64,000 nucleotides of DNA from Streptomyces sp. NBC_00510 (GCA_036013505.1 CP107851.1:3357501-3421500), one strand, 5' to 3'; shown: positions 38,009 through 47,881, numbered from the stretch's first letter. Numbers and translations: made by a program. The notes: generated by a model from the letters alone, not told the origin.

Positions 38009-40492
38009 GTGAGCAGCGATCAGGACGACATCCGCACGGGCGGGGCCGTCCCGGACGGGGATCAGTCCGACGCGGACCTCACGGGCGAGTTCCAGATCGA
38101 CTACGCGCCGCCGTCCTGGTACACGCAGCAGGCGGGAGGAGGCGCGCCCACGCCCGCTCCCCCGGCCCCGGCTCCCGCGGTGAGCCCGCCGCCGGTCGGT
38201 CCGCCGGTGGCGGCCACGCCCGAGGCGATGTCACCGCAGGAGCCGCAGAACCCCCGTCCCGCGCAGGCCGGGCAACCGCCCGCCCCTGCACCCGCCGTCG
38301 CCCCGGGCGTCCCGACCCTGCGTCCCGCCGCGGAGGAGGCCCCCGCCCCCACCCCCGCGGAGCCGCAGCCCGCTCCGGCGGTCCCTGACGCCACCCGCGA
38401 GGCCGCCGCGGCGGCGGTCTTCGCCGACCCCGAGCCCGCCCCGCCCGAGGAACCGCAGCCGGTGGAACCGCAGCCCGTGGAGGCGCCCGCGCCGGTGGCC
38501 ACCGAGGTGACGCCCGCGCCCGCGGAGCCGGACGCAGGGCCGCAGCAGCCGCCGGTGCCGCAGCCCCAGGAAGCGCCCCAGGGGGAGATCGCGGCCACCC
38601 CCGAGCAGCAGCCGCAGCCGCCCGCTCCGGCGCCGCAGTCCCAGGTGCCGCCGCTGCCGCCGGAGTACCAGCCGGCCACCCCTCAGGAGGCACCGCAGCA
38701 GCCTGCCCCGGTGCAGCCCCCGCCTCAGCAGGGGTACGGCTACCCGCAGCCGCCGCATCAGGGTGCGCCGTGGGGCGACCCCAACCCGCCCGCGCCGCAG
38801 CAGCCGTACGGTTACCCCCAGCCCGGCCCGCCGCCGCCGCACGGTTACGGGTACCCGCAGCCGAACCAGGGCGCGCCCTGGGGTGACGCCCACGCGCAGC
38901 AGCCGCCGTACCCGCAGCCCCCGTACCCGCAGCAGGGGTACGGCTATCCGCAGCAGGGGCCCGGCCCGCACGCCCAGCCCCAGCCGCCGTACGCCCAGAC
39001 GGCCCCGCAGCAGCCCCCGGCTCCCGCGCCCGGGCCGCTCCCGCAGCAGGGGCAGCAGCCGATGCCGCCGTACGCCGACGGAGCCAACCCCCCGGCACCG
39101 CCGCACGGTTACGGCTATCCGCAGCCTGGGCCCGGCCCGCACGCCCAGCCCCAGCCCCAGCCGCAACCGCCGGTGCAGCCCCACCCCCCGGTGCTGCCGC
39201 AGCAGCAGCAACAGCCCACCCCGCCCGTGGACCCGCGCACGGCCGCCGGCTGGGGCGGTCCCGGTCCCGGCCAGGAGCAGCAGCAGCGGGTCATGCACGG
39301 CGCCCCGCTCGGCTACAACGCGGCCGTGGAGCTCTCCTCGGACCGTCTGCTGCGCCAGCAGCCGAAGGCGCGCAGGAACAACAACCAGGCGTCGCGCTTC
39401 AAGATCGGCGCGAAGAAGGAGGAGCAGGAGCGCCAGCGCAGGCTGGACCTGATCCGCACGCCCGTGCTGTCCTGCTACCGGATCGCGGTGATCAGCCTCA
39501 AGGGCGGCGTCGGCAAGACGACGACCACCACCGCCCTGGGCGCCACGCTCGCCTCCGAGCGCCAGGACAAGATCCTGGCCATCGACGCCAACCCGGACGC
39601 CGGCACGCTCGGCCGCCGCGTGCGCCGGGAGACCGGCGCGACGATCCGCGACCTCGTCCAGGCGCTGCCGCACCTCAACAGCTACATGGACATCCGCCGC
39701 TTCACCTCGCAGGCGCCCTCGGGCCTGGAGATCATCGCCAACGACGTGGACCCGGCCGTCTCCACCACCTTCAACGACCAGGACTACCGCCGCGCGGTGG
39801 CCCTGCTCGGCCAGCAGTACCCGATCATCCTCACCGACTCCGGCACCGGTCTGCTCTACAGCGCCATGCGCGGCGTGCTCGACCTGGCCGACCAGCTGAT
39901 CATCGTCTCCACCCCGTCGGTGGACGGTGCCAGCAGCGCCAGCACGACCCTCGACTGGCTCGGCGCGCACGGCTACGCCGACCTCGTGCAGCGCAGCCTG
40001 ACCGTGATCTCCGGGGTCCGCGAGACCGGCAAGACGATCAAGGTGGACGACATCGTCGCGCACTTCGAGACCCGCTGCCGCGCAGTCGTCGTGGTGCCCT
40101 TCGACGAGCACCTCGCCGCGGGCGCCGAGGTCGACCTCGACATGATGCGGCCGAAGACCCGTGAGGCGTACTTCCACCTCGCGTCGCTGGTCGCCGAGGA
40201 CTTCGTCCGCGCCCAGCAGGCCCAGGGCGTCTACCCGCCCCAGCAGCAGATGCCGCCGCAGCAGCAGGGCCAGCAGCCGTACTCGCCGCAGCAGCAGATG
40301 CCCCCGCAGCAGGGGTACGGCCACCCGCAGCAGCCGCCCTACGGGCAGCCGGCCCCGCCTCCCCCGCCCGCGCAGGGCGGCATGCCCCAGGGCTGGACCC
40401 AGCAGCCTCCCGCGCCTCCGCAGGAGGCGCAGCCCGGGCAGCAGCCCCCGGCGCAGGGGCAGGTCCCGCCCGGCTGGACCCAGCAGCAGTGA
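38009..40492 (+). CDS. ParA/MinD-like ATPase with long Pro/Gln-rich N- and C-terminal regions
   Basis: 827 residues. Residues about 30-420 are Pro/Gln/Ala-rich with GYGYPQP-type repeats. Then comes a MinD/ParA ATPase domain with the deviant Walker A KGGVGKTT (498-505), switch region AIDANPDAG and [11 protein letters not shown]. The last 80 residues again are Pro/Gln-rich (QQQMPPQQ repeats, ending GWTQQQ). This corresponds to the first gene of the S. coelicolor esx cluster. Deviant-Walker ATPases position cellular machines, so a role in placing or regulating the secretion system is inferred. GTG start 38,009 with AGGAGG upstream. Confidence 0.88.
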   Translation: MSSDQDDIRTGGAVPDGDQSDADLTGEFQIDYAPPSWYTQQAGGGAPTPAPPAPAPAVSPPPVGPPVAATPEAMSPQEPQNPRPAQAGQPPAPAPAVAPGVPTLRPAAEEAPAPTPAEPQPAPAVPDATREAAAAAVFADPEPAPPEEPQPVEPQPVEAPAPVATEVTPAPAEPDAGPQQPPVPQPQEAPQGEIAATPEQQPQPPAPAPQSQVPPLPPEYQPATPQEAPQQPAPVQPPPQQGYGYPQPPHQGAPWGDPNPPAPQQPYGYPQPGPPPPHGYGYPQPNQGAPWGDAHAQQPPYPQPPYPQQGYGYPQQGPGPHAQPQPPYAQTAPQQPPAPAPGPLPQQGQQPMPPYADGANPPAPPHGYGYPQPGPGPHAQPQPQPQPPVQPHPPVLPQQQQQPTPPVDPRTAAGWGGPGPGQEQQQRVMHGAPLGYNAAVELSSDRLLRQQPKARRNNNQASRFKIGAKKEEQERQRRLDLIRTPVLSCYRIAVISLKGGVGKTTTTTALGATLASERQDKILAIDANPDAGTLGRRVRRETGATIRDLVQALPHLNSYMDIRRFTSQAPSGLEIIANDVDPAVSTTFNDQDYRRAVALLGQQYPIILTDSGTGLLYSAMRGVLDLADQLIIVSTPSVDGASSASTTLDWLGAHGYADLVQRSLTVISGVRETGKTIKVDDIVAHFETRCRAVVVVPFDEHLAAGAEVDLDMMRPKTREAYFHLASLVAEDFVRAQQAQGVYPPQQQMPPQQQGQQPYSPQQQMPPQQGYGHPQQPPYGQPAPPPPPAQGGMPQGWTQQPPAPPQEAQPGQQPPAQGQVPPGWTQQQ

Positions 40493-40495
40493 CGG

Positions 40496-40534
40496 GAAGG
40501 GCCCGTCCCGCCATCGTGGCGGGACGGGCCCTTC
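40496..40534. terminator. Bidirectional terminator
   Basis: A perfect 17-bp stem (arms 40,496-40,512 and 40,518-40,534) with a 5-base loop, between the convergent ParA-like gene and ribF. Confidence 0.88.
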
Positions 40535-40568
40535 GCTTCTGTCGGTCAGCGGCGCTCCGGCCGCCGGT

Positions 40569-41525
40569 TCACCCGGCGGCGCCGTAGGCGTCGACCAGTT
40601 CCCGGGCGCGCTTGACGTCGTCGGCCATCCGCTCCAGGAGCGCGTCGATCGTGTCGAACTTCTCCATGCCCCGCAGGTAGGTGAGGAAGTCGACGGCGAC
40701 GTGCAGCCCGTACAGGTCCAGCCCGACGCGGTCGATGGCGTACGCCTCGACGGTGCGGGCGGTCCCGTCGAAGGTCGGGTTGGTGCCGACGGAGATCGCG
40801 GCGGGCATGGCCTCGCCCTCGACGTGCAGCCAGCCGGCGTAGACCCCGTCCGCGGGGATCGCGGTGTGCGGCAGCGTCTCGACGTTCGCCGTGGGGTATC
40901 CGAGGTCCCGGCCACGCTGCGCGCCGCGGACGACCACGCCCTCGACCCGGTGCGGTCGGCCGAGGATCTCGCCGGCGCCCGCCACGTCGCCCTCGGCGAT
41001 CAGGCGGCGGGTCATCGTGGAGGAGAACGGCCGGCCGCCGCCCGCCTCGCCCGTCAGGTAGAGGTCGACGACGTCCACCTCGTAGTCGTACTTCAGCCCC
41101 ATCGCGGACAGGAACTCCACGTCACCGGCGGCCTTGTGCCCGAAGCGGAAGTTCGGGCCCTCGACGACGGCCCGCGCGTGGAGCGCGTCGACCAGCACGG
41201 TGCGGACGAAGTCGCCCGGCGAGAGCTGCGAGAACTCGGTCGTGAACGGGAGGATGAGCAGGGCGTCGACGCCCAGCTCCGCCATCAGCTCGGCGCGGCG
41301 GTGGTGGGCCGCCAAGAGCGGCGGGTGGCTGCCGGGGCGGACCACCTCGCTGGGGTGCGGGTCGAAGGTGACGACGACGGAGGCGACGCCCAGCTCGCGG
41401 GCACGCTCCACGGCCCTGCCGATGATCAGCTGGTGCCCGCGGTGCACGCCGTCGTAGGAGCCGATGGTGACGACGCTGCGTCCCCAGTCCCCGGGGACGT
41501 CCTCCAAGCCTCGCCAGCGCTGCAC
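40569..41525 (-). CDS. ribF: Bifunctional riboflavin kinase / FAD synthetase
   Basis: Makes FMN from riboflavin and then FAD. 318 residues. The N-terminal nucleotidyltransferase domain has GSYDGVHRGHQ and FDPHPSEVV; the C-terminal kinase has the PTAN motif in RGRDLGYPTANVE. GTG start at 41,525 with GAGGAG upstream. It lies upstream of the type VII terminator and downstream of a gap; adjacent to the translation cluster, as usual in Streptomyces. Confidence 0.96.
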   Translation of the reverse strand: MQRWRGLEDVPGDWGRSVVTIGSYDGVHRGHQLIIGRAVERARELGVASVVVTFDPHPSEVVRPGSHPPLLAAHHRRAELMAELGVDALLILPFTTEFSQLSPGDFVRTVLVDALHARAVVEGPNFRFGHKAAGDVEFLSAMGLKYDYEVDVVDLYLTGEAGGGRPFSSTMTRRLIAEGDVAGAGEILGRPHRVEGVVVRGAQRGRDLGYPTANVETLPHTAIPADGVYAGWLHVEGEAMPAAISVGTNPTFDGTARTVEAYAIDRVGLDLYGLHVAVDFLTYLRGMEKFDTIDALLERMADDVKRARELVDAYGAAG

Positions 41526-41858
41526 AGTGACCGCTCCTCGACCGCCGATGGTTCTTCGATGTGCAGGTCCAAGCCTGCCATGCCGGGGGGCCCACCGGCG
41601 CAGCGCCCCCGGTGACGCGGCCGTCGCGGACCTGGCGCGCCTCCTTGGCCGAACGGTGAGAGCACGCTTTCGGCGGCCGGATCACCCGCGAGCCGGATCA
41701 CATTCCGCGGCTCCGCCCGGAAGGGACGCGGTACGGGGCGGGGCTCGGCGCCGGACGCACGCGATTCAGGAGTGCCGGCGCGGCGGCCAGCGGCGCAGCA
41801 CGACGGCCGGCCGGAGCACGTGACGCCGCCGCCGTCGGCGGATGGTCCCTGGCCGGTC
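41526..41858. other. 333-bp intergenic gap, nothing assigned
   Basis: Lies between the 5' end of ribF and the 3' end of the protease-NTPase gene. GC-rich, no credible coding frame, no clear -10/-35 pair. It presumably holds the ribF promoter. Confidence 0.4.
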
Positions 41859-44800
41859 TCAGAGGCCCACCGCCTCCGCCGGCGCCAGCTGGTCGCACAT
41901 GCGCCGGGCGCTCGGGCCGATCACCGCGTCCCACGCCCCTGGGCCAGCGCCGTCGAGGCCGTCCGCGGCCAGCCATCCGCGCACCTGCCGGGCGAACCCG
42001 GGCGACCCGCTGACCAGCTGCACCAGCCGCCGGTCGAAGAGGGCAGCGCCTTCGGGCGTACGGCAGAGCAGGAGGCCGACCCGGTGCACCAGGTCGCGGG
42101 TCATCGGAGCCGGCCGCCGGGCGCACCCGTCGGCGGCCGCGCCGAGGAGGGCGTCGAGCACGGCCGGGTCGCGTTCCTGGTCCAGGAGGACGTCCAGCAG
42201 CTCCTGGCGCAGCGGGCGGGAGACGTGGCCGCCCGGTGCGGCCAGCACGGGCGCCAGCACCCTGCGCACCTGCGGCGGGTGCTCCCGCAGCAGTCCGGTG
42301 ACCAGCGGGAGGAGGACGGCGCGGGCGGCCGGCCCGTGCTCCAGGCGGCGGTCGAGGTAGGCCGCCGCGTGCCGGGCGTCCTCGGGTCGGTGGCCGAGGT
42401 GGTCCCACACCAGGGCGGCGGCCCGGCGAGCGAGCGCCGGGGTGGACACCTCGGCCAGTTCGCGCAGTACCTCGGCGGCGCCGGGACCCGGTTCGCGCAG
42501 CCGGGAGTGGAACGCGGCGAGCACCTGCTCGGGGTGCGTGGGGAGGGCCGCGGCGAGCGCCGCGGCCGGCAGCAGCGGATCGCCGGCGGCGAAGCCGTCC
42601 AGGGCGGCCCGCAGGTGGAGGCAACGGGTCGCCGGGTCCCGCACCAGGAGGCCGAGCGCGGCGCCGTGCAGGGTGCGGTCGGCGGGTCTGGCCAGGATCG
42701 CCAAAGCCGCGTAGCGCAGCAGTTCTCGGTCGGCGGCGAGTACGGCGTGCGGGGCGGCGAGCAGGCCGTAGGTGGCCGCGGCGGCGTGCCGCTCCGGCCG
42801 GTCCTCGTGCGCCCAACGGTCGACGGCGCGGCACACGGCGGACGGCTCGTCCTCGGCGAGGGCCGCCAGCAGTTCCTTGGCGCGGGGGTGGTCCGTGGCG
42901 GCCAGGGCCTCGGTGAGGTCGTCCACCGCCTGCCGCCGGTGCGTGTGGAGGAGGGCCTGCGCCGCGGTGGCGACCGTCGGCCGGGGACCGGAGGGCGCGG
43001 ACTGCAGCAGCCGTTCGTCGGTGAACCAGCCGCACAGCGCGGGCATCGACGGCCGCGGCGTCGCGGCCAGCACCTCGCCGGCCGCCGTCAGGAACCGCTC
43101 CCGCGTGCCGTCCGCGGCGCGCGGCGGACCGTCGGCGGGCAGCAGCAACCGCAGCAGCGCCAGGCGCTCCTCCGGGGGGAGCCGCAGCCGCCGCCAGAAC
43201 CACGGCCCGAACTCCCCCAGCCCCGCGCCCTCGTGGAAGCCCCCGGCCTCGATCGAACGGACGGTGACACGCTCCGCCAGCAGCCGCAGCACGTCCCGGT
43301 ACGGGGTCGCGTCCGGCACCCCGAGCAGGGTCTCCCCCAGCAGGTGCGCCGCCCACCACACCGCGTCCGCGCGCCGGGCCGTCGCCCGGGCGACGGCGTC
43401 GCCCTCCCCGCGCGGCCGGGGCACCCCGTCGAGCAGTACGGTCCCGCCACCGCGCGACGCGGGCGCGGCGGCGTCGCGGTCGAGCACCTGGACCAGTTGC
43501 CGCAGCCTGCGCCCGAGGACGTCCGGCCCCGAACGGCGGGCGGTGAGCAGCAGCGCCTGCACGACCGGGCCGATGCGGTGCCGCGGCACGGGCAGGCAGC
43601 GCGGCTCGGAGGGCGGGGCGAGCGGCGGCGCGGGCGGCACCGGCGGCACGGCCCTGTGCCGCGGCTGCGCCCCGGTCCGGGCGGGCAGGCGCACGGGGGC
43701 CTCGGCGCAGCCGTCCCGGTCGCCGGCCGACCAGCGGTGGACCAGGGCGTACAGCGCCTCGTCCAGGTCGAGTTGGCCACCCTGCAGCCAGTCGCCGAAC
43801 TCCTCGTGCGCGAAGCGGTACCCGGCGCCGGCCGGCACCACCAGCCCCTCCGTGAGCACCGCCGCCGCCCACCCGGGGCGCCACGGGAACAGCTCCTCGA
43901 AGGACGCCCGGTCCAGTTCGCCCTGGCCCGGACCCAGGCAGCGCCGGGCCGCCTCGTGCACCTGCCCGGCGACGCGGGCGGCCAGCCGCCGTACCTCCGT
44001 CGCCCGCGCGGGGGCCGTGGCGGCCGCGATCCGGTGGGCGATCCGCAGGCACAGCAGGTCCAGGTGGGCCGAGAAGACCTCCGCCCGGCCGGGCCGTCCC
44101 GTCAGGCCACCGCCGGCGGCCCGCACCTCCGACAGCAGCCGCAGGGCCAGCGGATGCGCCGCGTCCTGCTCGGCGAGGGCACCGGCGGACAGCCCGTGGC
44201 GCTCCCGGGCGAGCCGCGCCGGCTCCTCCGCCAGGCCGCCGAGGCGCAGGCAGGCGGGCAGCGCCCGGGCGCCCGGCGGGGTGCCGGCGTCGTGGAGCAG
44301 GCCGGGCGGGAAGAGGGCGCCGGCCTGCTCCCAGTACTCGGGGCGGCACGCCACGATCAGCCGCGCTCCTGCCGTGCCCAGCCATCGCGCCGTCTCCGCG
44401 GACCACTCGCGCAGCGCGTGGGCCAGCAGCGGCGGCATCTCCTCGGGAGCGTCCAGCACGACGAGCAACCGCCGCCCCACGGCGTGCGCCAGGCGGGCGA
44501 CGGCATCGGGCGACGCGTCGGCCGGCGCGCGTTCCGGCACCCTCCCCGCGTGCACGATGCGCCCCGCGGCGGCCAGCGCCCGCGCCACGGCGTCCCTCAA
44601 GCCGGCGTCGCCCGCCCGCAGTTCGGCCCCGCGCAGCCACAGCGTGGGCGCCGGGTCCAGGCCCGCGGCACGCCGGACGGCCAATGCCTCCAGTGCGGTC
44701 GTACGGCCGCTGCCGGGGGCGCCGACCAGCCCGAGCACGCAGGCGCACCCCTCCTCCGTGAAGCCCGCCAGCTCCGCCTCCGTGTCCGGGCGCGCCTCGG

Positions 44801-45515
44801 CCTCGCGCCAGGGCCGCGGCCGGGCCGCGGAAGCGACGGAGGTCGCGGTCAGCCGCAGCGCCCCCGCGATGTTGAGGTGCGGCCCGTACGCGGGCACGGT
44901 CGCCGCGTTGCGCGCCAGCGCGTCCGCGAGCGCCCCGCCCTCCGCCGGCGCCCGCAACGGCACCGCGAACCCGCCCGCCCTTCGTCCCGCGTGCAGCGCG
45001 GTCACGACGACGCCGTGCACGGCACCGGTCTCCGCGTCGATCACGGGCTCCCCCGAGGCGACGGCACGCAGCGGCTCGTCGTCACCGCGCGCACCGGCGA
45101 GCTCGTACGCCACGTCGAGGAGGTGGAAGCGGTCCGTCGCGGTGTACGTCACCGGCGCCGTCCCCGCGATCGTGGCCTCCACCCAGGCCGCGCCGCGCAA
45201 CCGCACCCCCCGCCCGGCCCCCGCGGTGCGCGCGAACCCGGCCACCGGCAGCGGCGGTACGTCCAGTCCCTCCGTCGCCACGAGCGCCAGCCCCAGCTCC
45301 GGCAGCGGGGTGATCGCGGGCGCCTCGACGAGGGTCGTCTGTTCCCCGTGCGCGTGCAGCACGAGCCGTACGAGGCCGTCCACGGCCTCATGGCTCGTCA
45401 CGAGCGTCCCCCGTCCGTCCCGTGCCTCGACGAGGAACCCCGTCCCCCGCGGCCGTCCGGCCAGGTCACGGACGCGCACCAGCGCCCGGTCGACATCGGC
45501 GGGCAGTACCGCCAT
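41859..45515 (-). CDS. Trypsin-like domain fused to STAND-type NTPase with helical repeats
   Basis: 1218 residues. The N-terminal half-trypsin domain has His42 in TSHEAVDG and Ser154 in VASGEP; the usual catalytic Asp position reads ELGLAL, so the triad may be altered. A P-loop follows at 265-273, GAPGSGRTT, with Arg271 where Lys is normal, and a Walker B-like RRLLVVLDAPEEMPPLL. The rest (about 600-1218) is Ala/Leu-rich helical repeats resembling HEAT/TPR arrays. The layout is that of signal-transduction ATPases with a protease effector. Start ATG 45,515. Neighbours are ribF and, across a repeat element, truB. Function unknown. Confidence 0.82.
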   Translation of the reverse strand: MAVLPADVDRALVRVRDLAGRPRGTGFLVEARDGRGTLVTSHEAVDGLVRLVLHAHGEQTTLVEAPAITPLPELGLALVATEGLDVPPLPVAGFARTAGAGRGVRLRGAAWVEATIAGTAPVTYTATDRFHLLDVAYELAGARGDDEPLRAVASGEPVIDAETGAVHGVVVTALHAGRRAGGFAVPLRAPAEGGALADALARNAATVPAYGPHLNIAGALRLTATSVASAARPRPWREAEARPDTEAELAGFTEEGCACVLGLVGAPGSGRTTALEALAVRRAAGLDPAPTLWLRGAELRAGDAGLRDAVARALAAAGRIVHAGRVPERAPADASPDAVARLAHAVGRRLLVVLDAPEEMPPLLAHALREWSAETARWLGTAGARLIVACRPEYWEQAGALFPPGLLHDAGTPPGARALPACLRLGGLAEEPARLARERHGLSAGALAEQDAAHPLALRLLSEVRAAGGGLTGRPGRAEVFSAHLDLLCLRIAHRIAAATAPARATEVRRLAARVAGQVHEAARRCLGPGQGELDRASFEELFPWRPGWAAAVLTEGLVVPAGAGYRFAHEEFGDWLQGGQLDLDEALYALVHRWSAGDRDGCAEAPVRLPARTGAQPRHRAVPPVPPAPPLAPPSEPRCLPVPRHRIGPVVQALLLTARRSGPDVLGRRLRQLVQVLDRDAAAPASRGGGTVLLDGVPRPRGEGDAVARATARRADAVWWAAHLLGETLLGVPDATPYRDVLRLLAERVTVRSIEAGGFHEGAGLGEFGPWFWRRLRLPPEERLALLRLLLPADGPPRAADGTRERFLTAAGEVLAATPRPSMPALCGWFTDERLLQSAPSGPRPTVATAAQALLHTHRRQAVDDLTEALAATDHPRAKELLAALAEDEPSAVCRAVDRWAHEDRPERHAAAATYGLLAAPHAVLAADRELLRYAALAILARPADRTLHGAALGLLVRDPATRCLHLRAALDGFAAGDPLLPAAALAAALPTHPEQVLAAFHSRLREPGPGAAEVLRELAEVSTPALARRAAALVWDHLGHRPEDARHAAAYLDRRLEHGPAARAVLLPLVTGLLREHPPQVRRVLAPVLAAPGGHVSRPLRQELLDVLLDQERDPAVLDALLGAAADGCARRPAPMTRDLVHRVGLLLCRTPEGAALFDRRLVQLVSGSPGFARQVRGWLAADGLDGAGPGAWDAVIGPSARRMCDQLAPAEAVGL

Positions 45516-45745
45516 CTGCGCACCTCCCCGCCACAGTGCCCGTTTCGACCGTAGACGTCCGTTGATCGACACAACAGATCCCACGTCGAACGCGCCCCCA
45601 AGCGCTCCCTCTCTTCACTCCGAGCGCCTGCCCGTTGGGGTGAATTGATCTTGGGGGGTGGATAGGGACGGGGAGGGAGGGGGATCGTGCAGCGCGGGCC
45701 GCGAGGGGGGAGGGCCCGCGCTTCACGGTTGCGCCGCGAAGCGGT
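45516..45745. other. Promoter-proximal gap before repeat element A
   Basis: No gene. It contains the upstream region of the protease-NTPase gene and a 10-bp stem-loop at 45,691-45,722 (AGCGCGGGCC / GGCCCGCGCT). Confidence 0.4.
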
Positions 45746-46485
45746 CCGGGGCGCGTTCTGTTGGGCCCGGTTTTCGTGTGCGGCGCCGCGTCTGTCGCTG
45801 TTGCGGTTTCTCCCCCGCCCTCCCGCCCGATTGCCCGGCGCGGTCAGTGACCGCCTCGCGCGGTCGTCGTGGGGTCGGTGCCGCGCCGGGGTACGCCCCC
45901 AGCCTTCGGCCGGGGGGGGACCCCCACCTCGGGGCTCGCGGTTTACGTCCACAGCGTTCGGCGCCGGGTCCGCCGCTCGTCCCCTGCCGGGGCACCCCGC
46001 CACACCCCCTCCCGTCGGTTGGGGCGACTGACGGCCGGTCGGGGCTCAGAAAGCCACCTGCGCCCACCCCGGACCGCCTTCTCACCCCCACCGGCCGTTG
46101 GCCGCCCGCGATACGGAGGGGGCGGGGTCGTTGGGGGCACCCCCGGACGAAGGCTGGGGGAGGGTGGGCGTTCTGGACGCTGACGTGTATTTGTTGTGCG
46201 GCACAGACGGCACAACCTGGACCGCCCGCCATGCACATAAATATGCGGTCCAGAATGCCCAGCCCCGCAGGCCCCGCCCCCGGCCCACCCACCGCGCGAA
46301 GCCCGCACCAACCGCGCCGGATGGGGGTCCCCCCGGCCGAAGGCTGGGGGAGGGAGGGCGGGCGGGGAAACCGCCCGCCGCAGGCGCAAACAACCCGCAC
46401 ACAAACACCCGGGCAGCCCGGCGCAGCCGCCCGCAGGCGCGACGCACCCGCACACAACCACCGGGCCCCACAGAACGCACCCCGG
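45746..46485 (+). repeat. Non-coding interspersed repeat element, copy A (about 740 bp)
   Basis: Directly repeated at 55,583-56,209. The ends are inverted repeats: 45,746-45,783 matches the complement of 46,448-46,485 at 33 of 38 positions (shared core GCGTTCTG). Inside are three GCC-TTC-GGC or GCC-GAA-GGC hairpins with C5/G5 stems (45,896-45,916; 46,140-46,160, one change; 46,330-46,350), a 95-nt hairpin core (46,166-46,260) and a 9-bp stem at 46,357-46,379. A 53-bp near-tandem duplication (units at 46,381 and 46,434) is found only in this copy. Single-base length differences between copies break every long frame, so it is probably not coding. It ends 20 bp from the truB stop. Confidence 0.85.
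46166..46260 (+). ncRNA. 95-nt extended hairpin core of element A, possible structured RNA
   Basis: GGGCGTTCTGGAC pairs with GTCCAGAATGCCC over 13 bp (one G-U), and inside it TATTTGTTGTGC faces GCACATAAATA. The A/T-rich patch is striking in a very GC-rich region. The centre holds GTTGTGC/GCACAAC. Calling it RNA is inference; it could act as DNA. Confidence 0.35.
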
Positions 46486-46505
46486 GCCGCAAGCGCCGCG
46501 CCGCG

Positions 46506-47387
46506 TCAGGCGAGGTTGGCCAGGATCTTGGCCTGCCCCTCCCGCGCTTCGACCAGCGCCAGGAACTCCCCCTCCGGCCCGAACACCGCCGTGGGCACCG
46601 CCCCCAGGGACGGGGGCGCGTCCAGCCGTACCCCGTGGCCGAGCAGCCGCGCCTGCCGGGCGTCCACGTCCCACCGGGGGAACGCCGCCGCCGCGGCCTC
46701 CGCGATGGGCAGCACCGCGAACGTCTCCGTGAGCTGCTCCAGCGTGCGGGCGAGCCCGGCGCCGTAGGGCCCGACGCGGGTGCGCCGCAGCGCGGTGAGG
46801 TGGCCGCCGACGCCGAGCCCGGCACCGAGGTCGCGGGCGAGGGCCCGGATGTACGTCCCGGAGGAGCACTCGACCGTGACGTCGACGTCGACCACGTCAC
46901 CGCCCTCGTGCCGCACGTGCCGGACGTCCCGCACGACGAAGGACGACACCGTCACCGGCCGCGCCGCCAGCTCGAAGTCCTCGCCGCCGCGCACACGGGC
47001 GTACGACCTGACGCCGTTGACCTTGATGGCGCTCACCTTGGACGGCACCTGCATGATGTCCCCGGTCAGCGGCACGATGCCCGCGTCGATCGCCTCGCGG
47101 GTGACCCCGTCCGCGGGGACCGAGGCCGTGACCTCGCCCTCGGCGTCGTCGGTGACCGTGCTCTGGCCGAGCCGGATGGTCGCCTCGTACTCCTTGCGGG
47201 TGAGCGCGAGGTGCCCGAGCAGCCGGGTGGCCTTCTCGACGCCGATGACGAGGACGCCGGTGGCCATGGGGTCGAGCGTGCCCGCGTGCCCCACGCGCCG
47301 TGTCCCGGCCAGCCTGCGCAGCCGGGCCACGACGTCGTGCGAGGTCATACCGCCCGGCTTGTCGACGATGACAAGCCCGTCCTTCAT
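46506..47387 (-). CDS. truB: tRNA pseudouridine-55 synthase
   Basis: Converts U55 of tRNAs to pseudouridine. 293 residues. The catalytic Asp is in [12 protein letters not shown], with [23 protein letters not shown] and [13 protein letters not shown] blocks all present, and a C-terminal PUA-like part. Its ATG overlaps the TGA of rbfA (ATGA), so it is coupled. The 3' end abuts repeat element A. Confidence 0.97.
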   Translation of the reverse strand: MKDGLVIVDKPGGMTSHDVVARLRRLAGTRRVGHAGTLDPMATGVLVIGVEKATRLLGHLALTRKEYEATIRLGQSTVTDDAEGEVTASVPADGVTREAIDAGIVPLTGDIMQVPSKVSAIKVNGVRSYARVRGGEDFELAARPVTVSSFVVRDVRHVRHEGGDVVDVDVTVECSSGTYIRALARDLGAGLGVGGHLTALRRTRVGPYGAGLARTLEQLTETFAVLPIAEAAAAAFPRWDVDARQARLLGHGVRLDAPPSLGAVPTAVFGPEGEFLALVEAREGQAKILANLA

Positions 47388-47839
47388 CGGTCGCCGTCCT
47401 CCTCGTCGTCGCCTTCGTCCTCCGCCGGCTTGCGGTAGGGGTCGGCGTCGCCGGCGTAGGTGGCGTCCGTGGCGGTCTTGCGGACCTCCTCGTCGGCCTC
47501 GCGGGCCTTGGCGAGCAGGTCCTCGATCGCGCGCGCGTTCTCGGGGATCGCGTCGGCGACGAACGTCAGGGTGGGCGTGAAGCGCACGCCGGTCTGCCGT
47601 CCGACCTCCGAGCGGAGGACGCCCTTGGCGCTCTCCAGCGCCGCCGCCGAGGCGGCCCGCTCCTCGTCGTCACCGAAGACCGTGTAGAAGACGGTCGCCT
47701 CCCGGAGGTCACCGGTGACCCGGGTGTCCGTGATCGTCACGTAGCCCAGCCGCGGGTCCTTGATCCGCCGCTGGAGCGTCTCCGCGACCACGACCCGGAT
47801 GCGGTCCGCCAGCTTGCGCGCCCGCGCGGTGTCGGTCAT
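47384..47839 (-). CDS. rbfA: 30S ribosome-binding factor A
   Basis: Late-stage 16S rRNA processing and 30S maturation factor with a KH-like fold. 151 residues, N-terminal [20 protein letters not shown] and [18 protein letters not shown] as in the family, and an acidic Asp/Glu-rich tail. Start ATG 47,839. Overlaps truB by four bases. Confidence 0.97.
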   Translation of the reverse strand: MTDTARARKLADRIRVVVAETLQRRIKDPRLGYVTITDTRVTGDLREATVFYTVFGDDEERAASAAALESAKGVLRSEVGRQTGVRFTPTLTFVADAIPENARAIEDLLAKAREADEEVRKTATDATYAGDADPYRKPAEDEGDDEEDGDR

Positions 47840-47881
47840 GCGTGCTCTTCTCTCTTCTCATCACGCTTCGGAACGTGAGTG

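Noticed and set aside
38231..40915. Long minus-strand frame opposite the ParA-like gene and ribF
   Set aside because: It is a shadow of Pro/Gln-rich coding; no start context and no family, and it crosses a perfect terminator hairpin.
41698..44748. Another minus-strand frame of about 1000 codons in the protease-NTPase region
   Set aside because: Out-of-frame Arg/Gly/Ala-rich shadow of the real 1218-aa gene on the same strand, which carries the P-loop and protease motifs.
45723..46457. Open frames inside repeat element A (and the matching ones at 55,612-56,204)
   Set aside because: Frames are not preserved between the copies because of single-base length changes, and the peptides are Pro/Arg/Gly-rich without domains.
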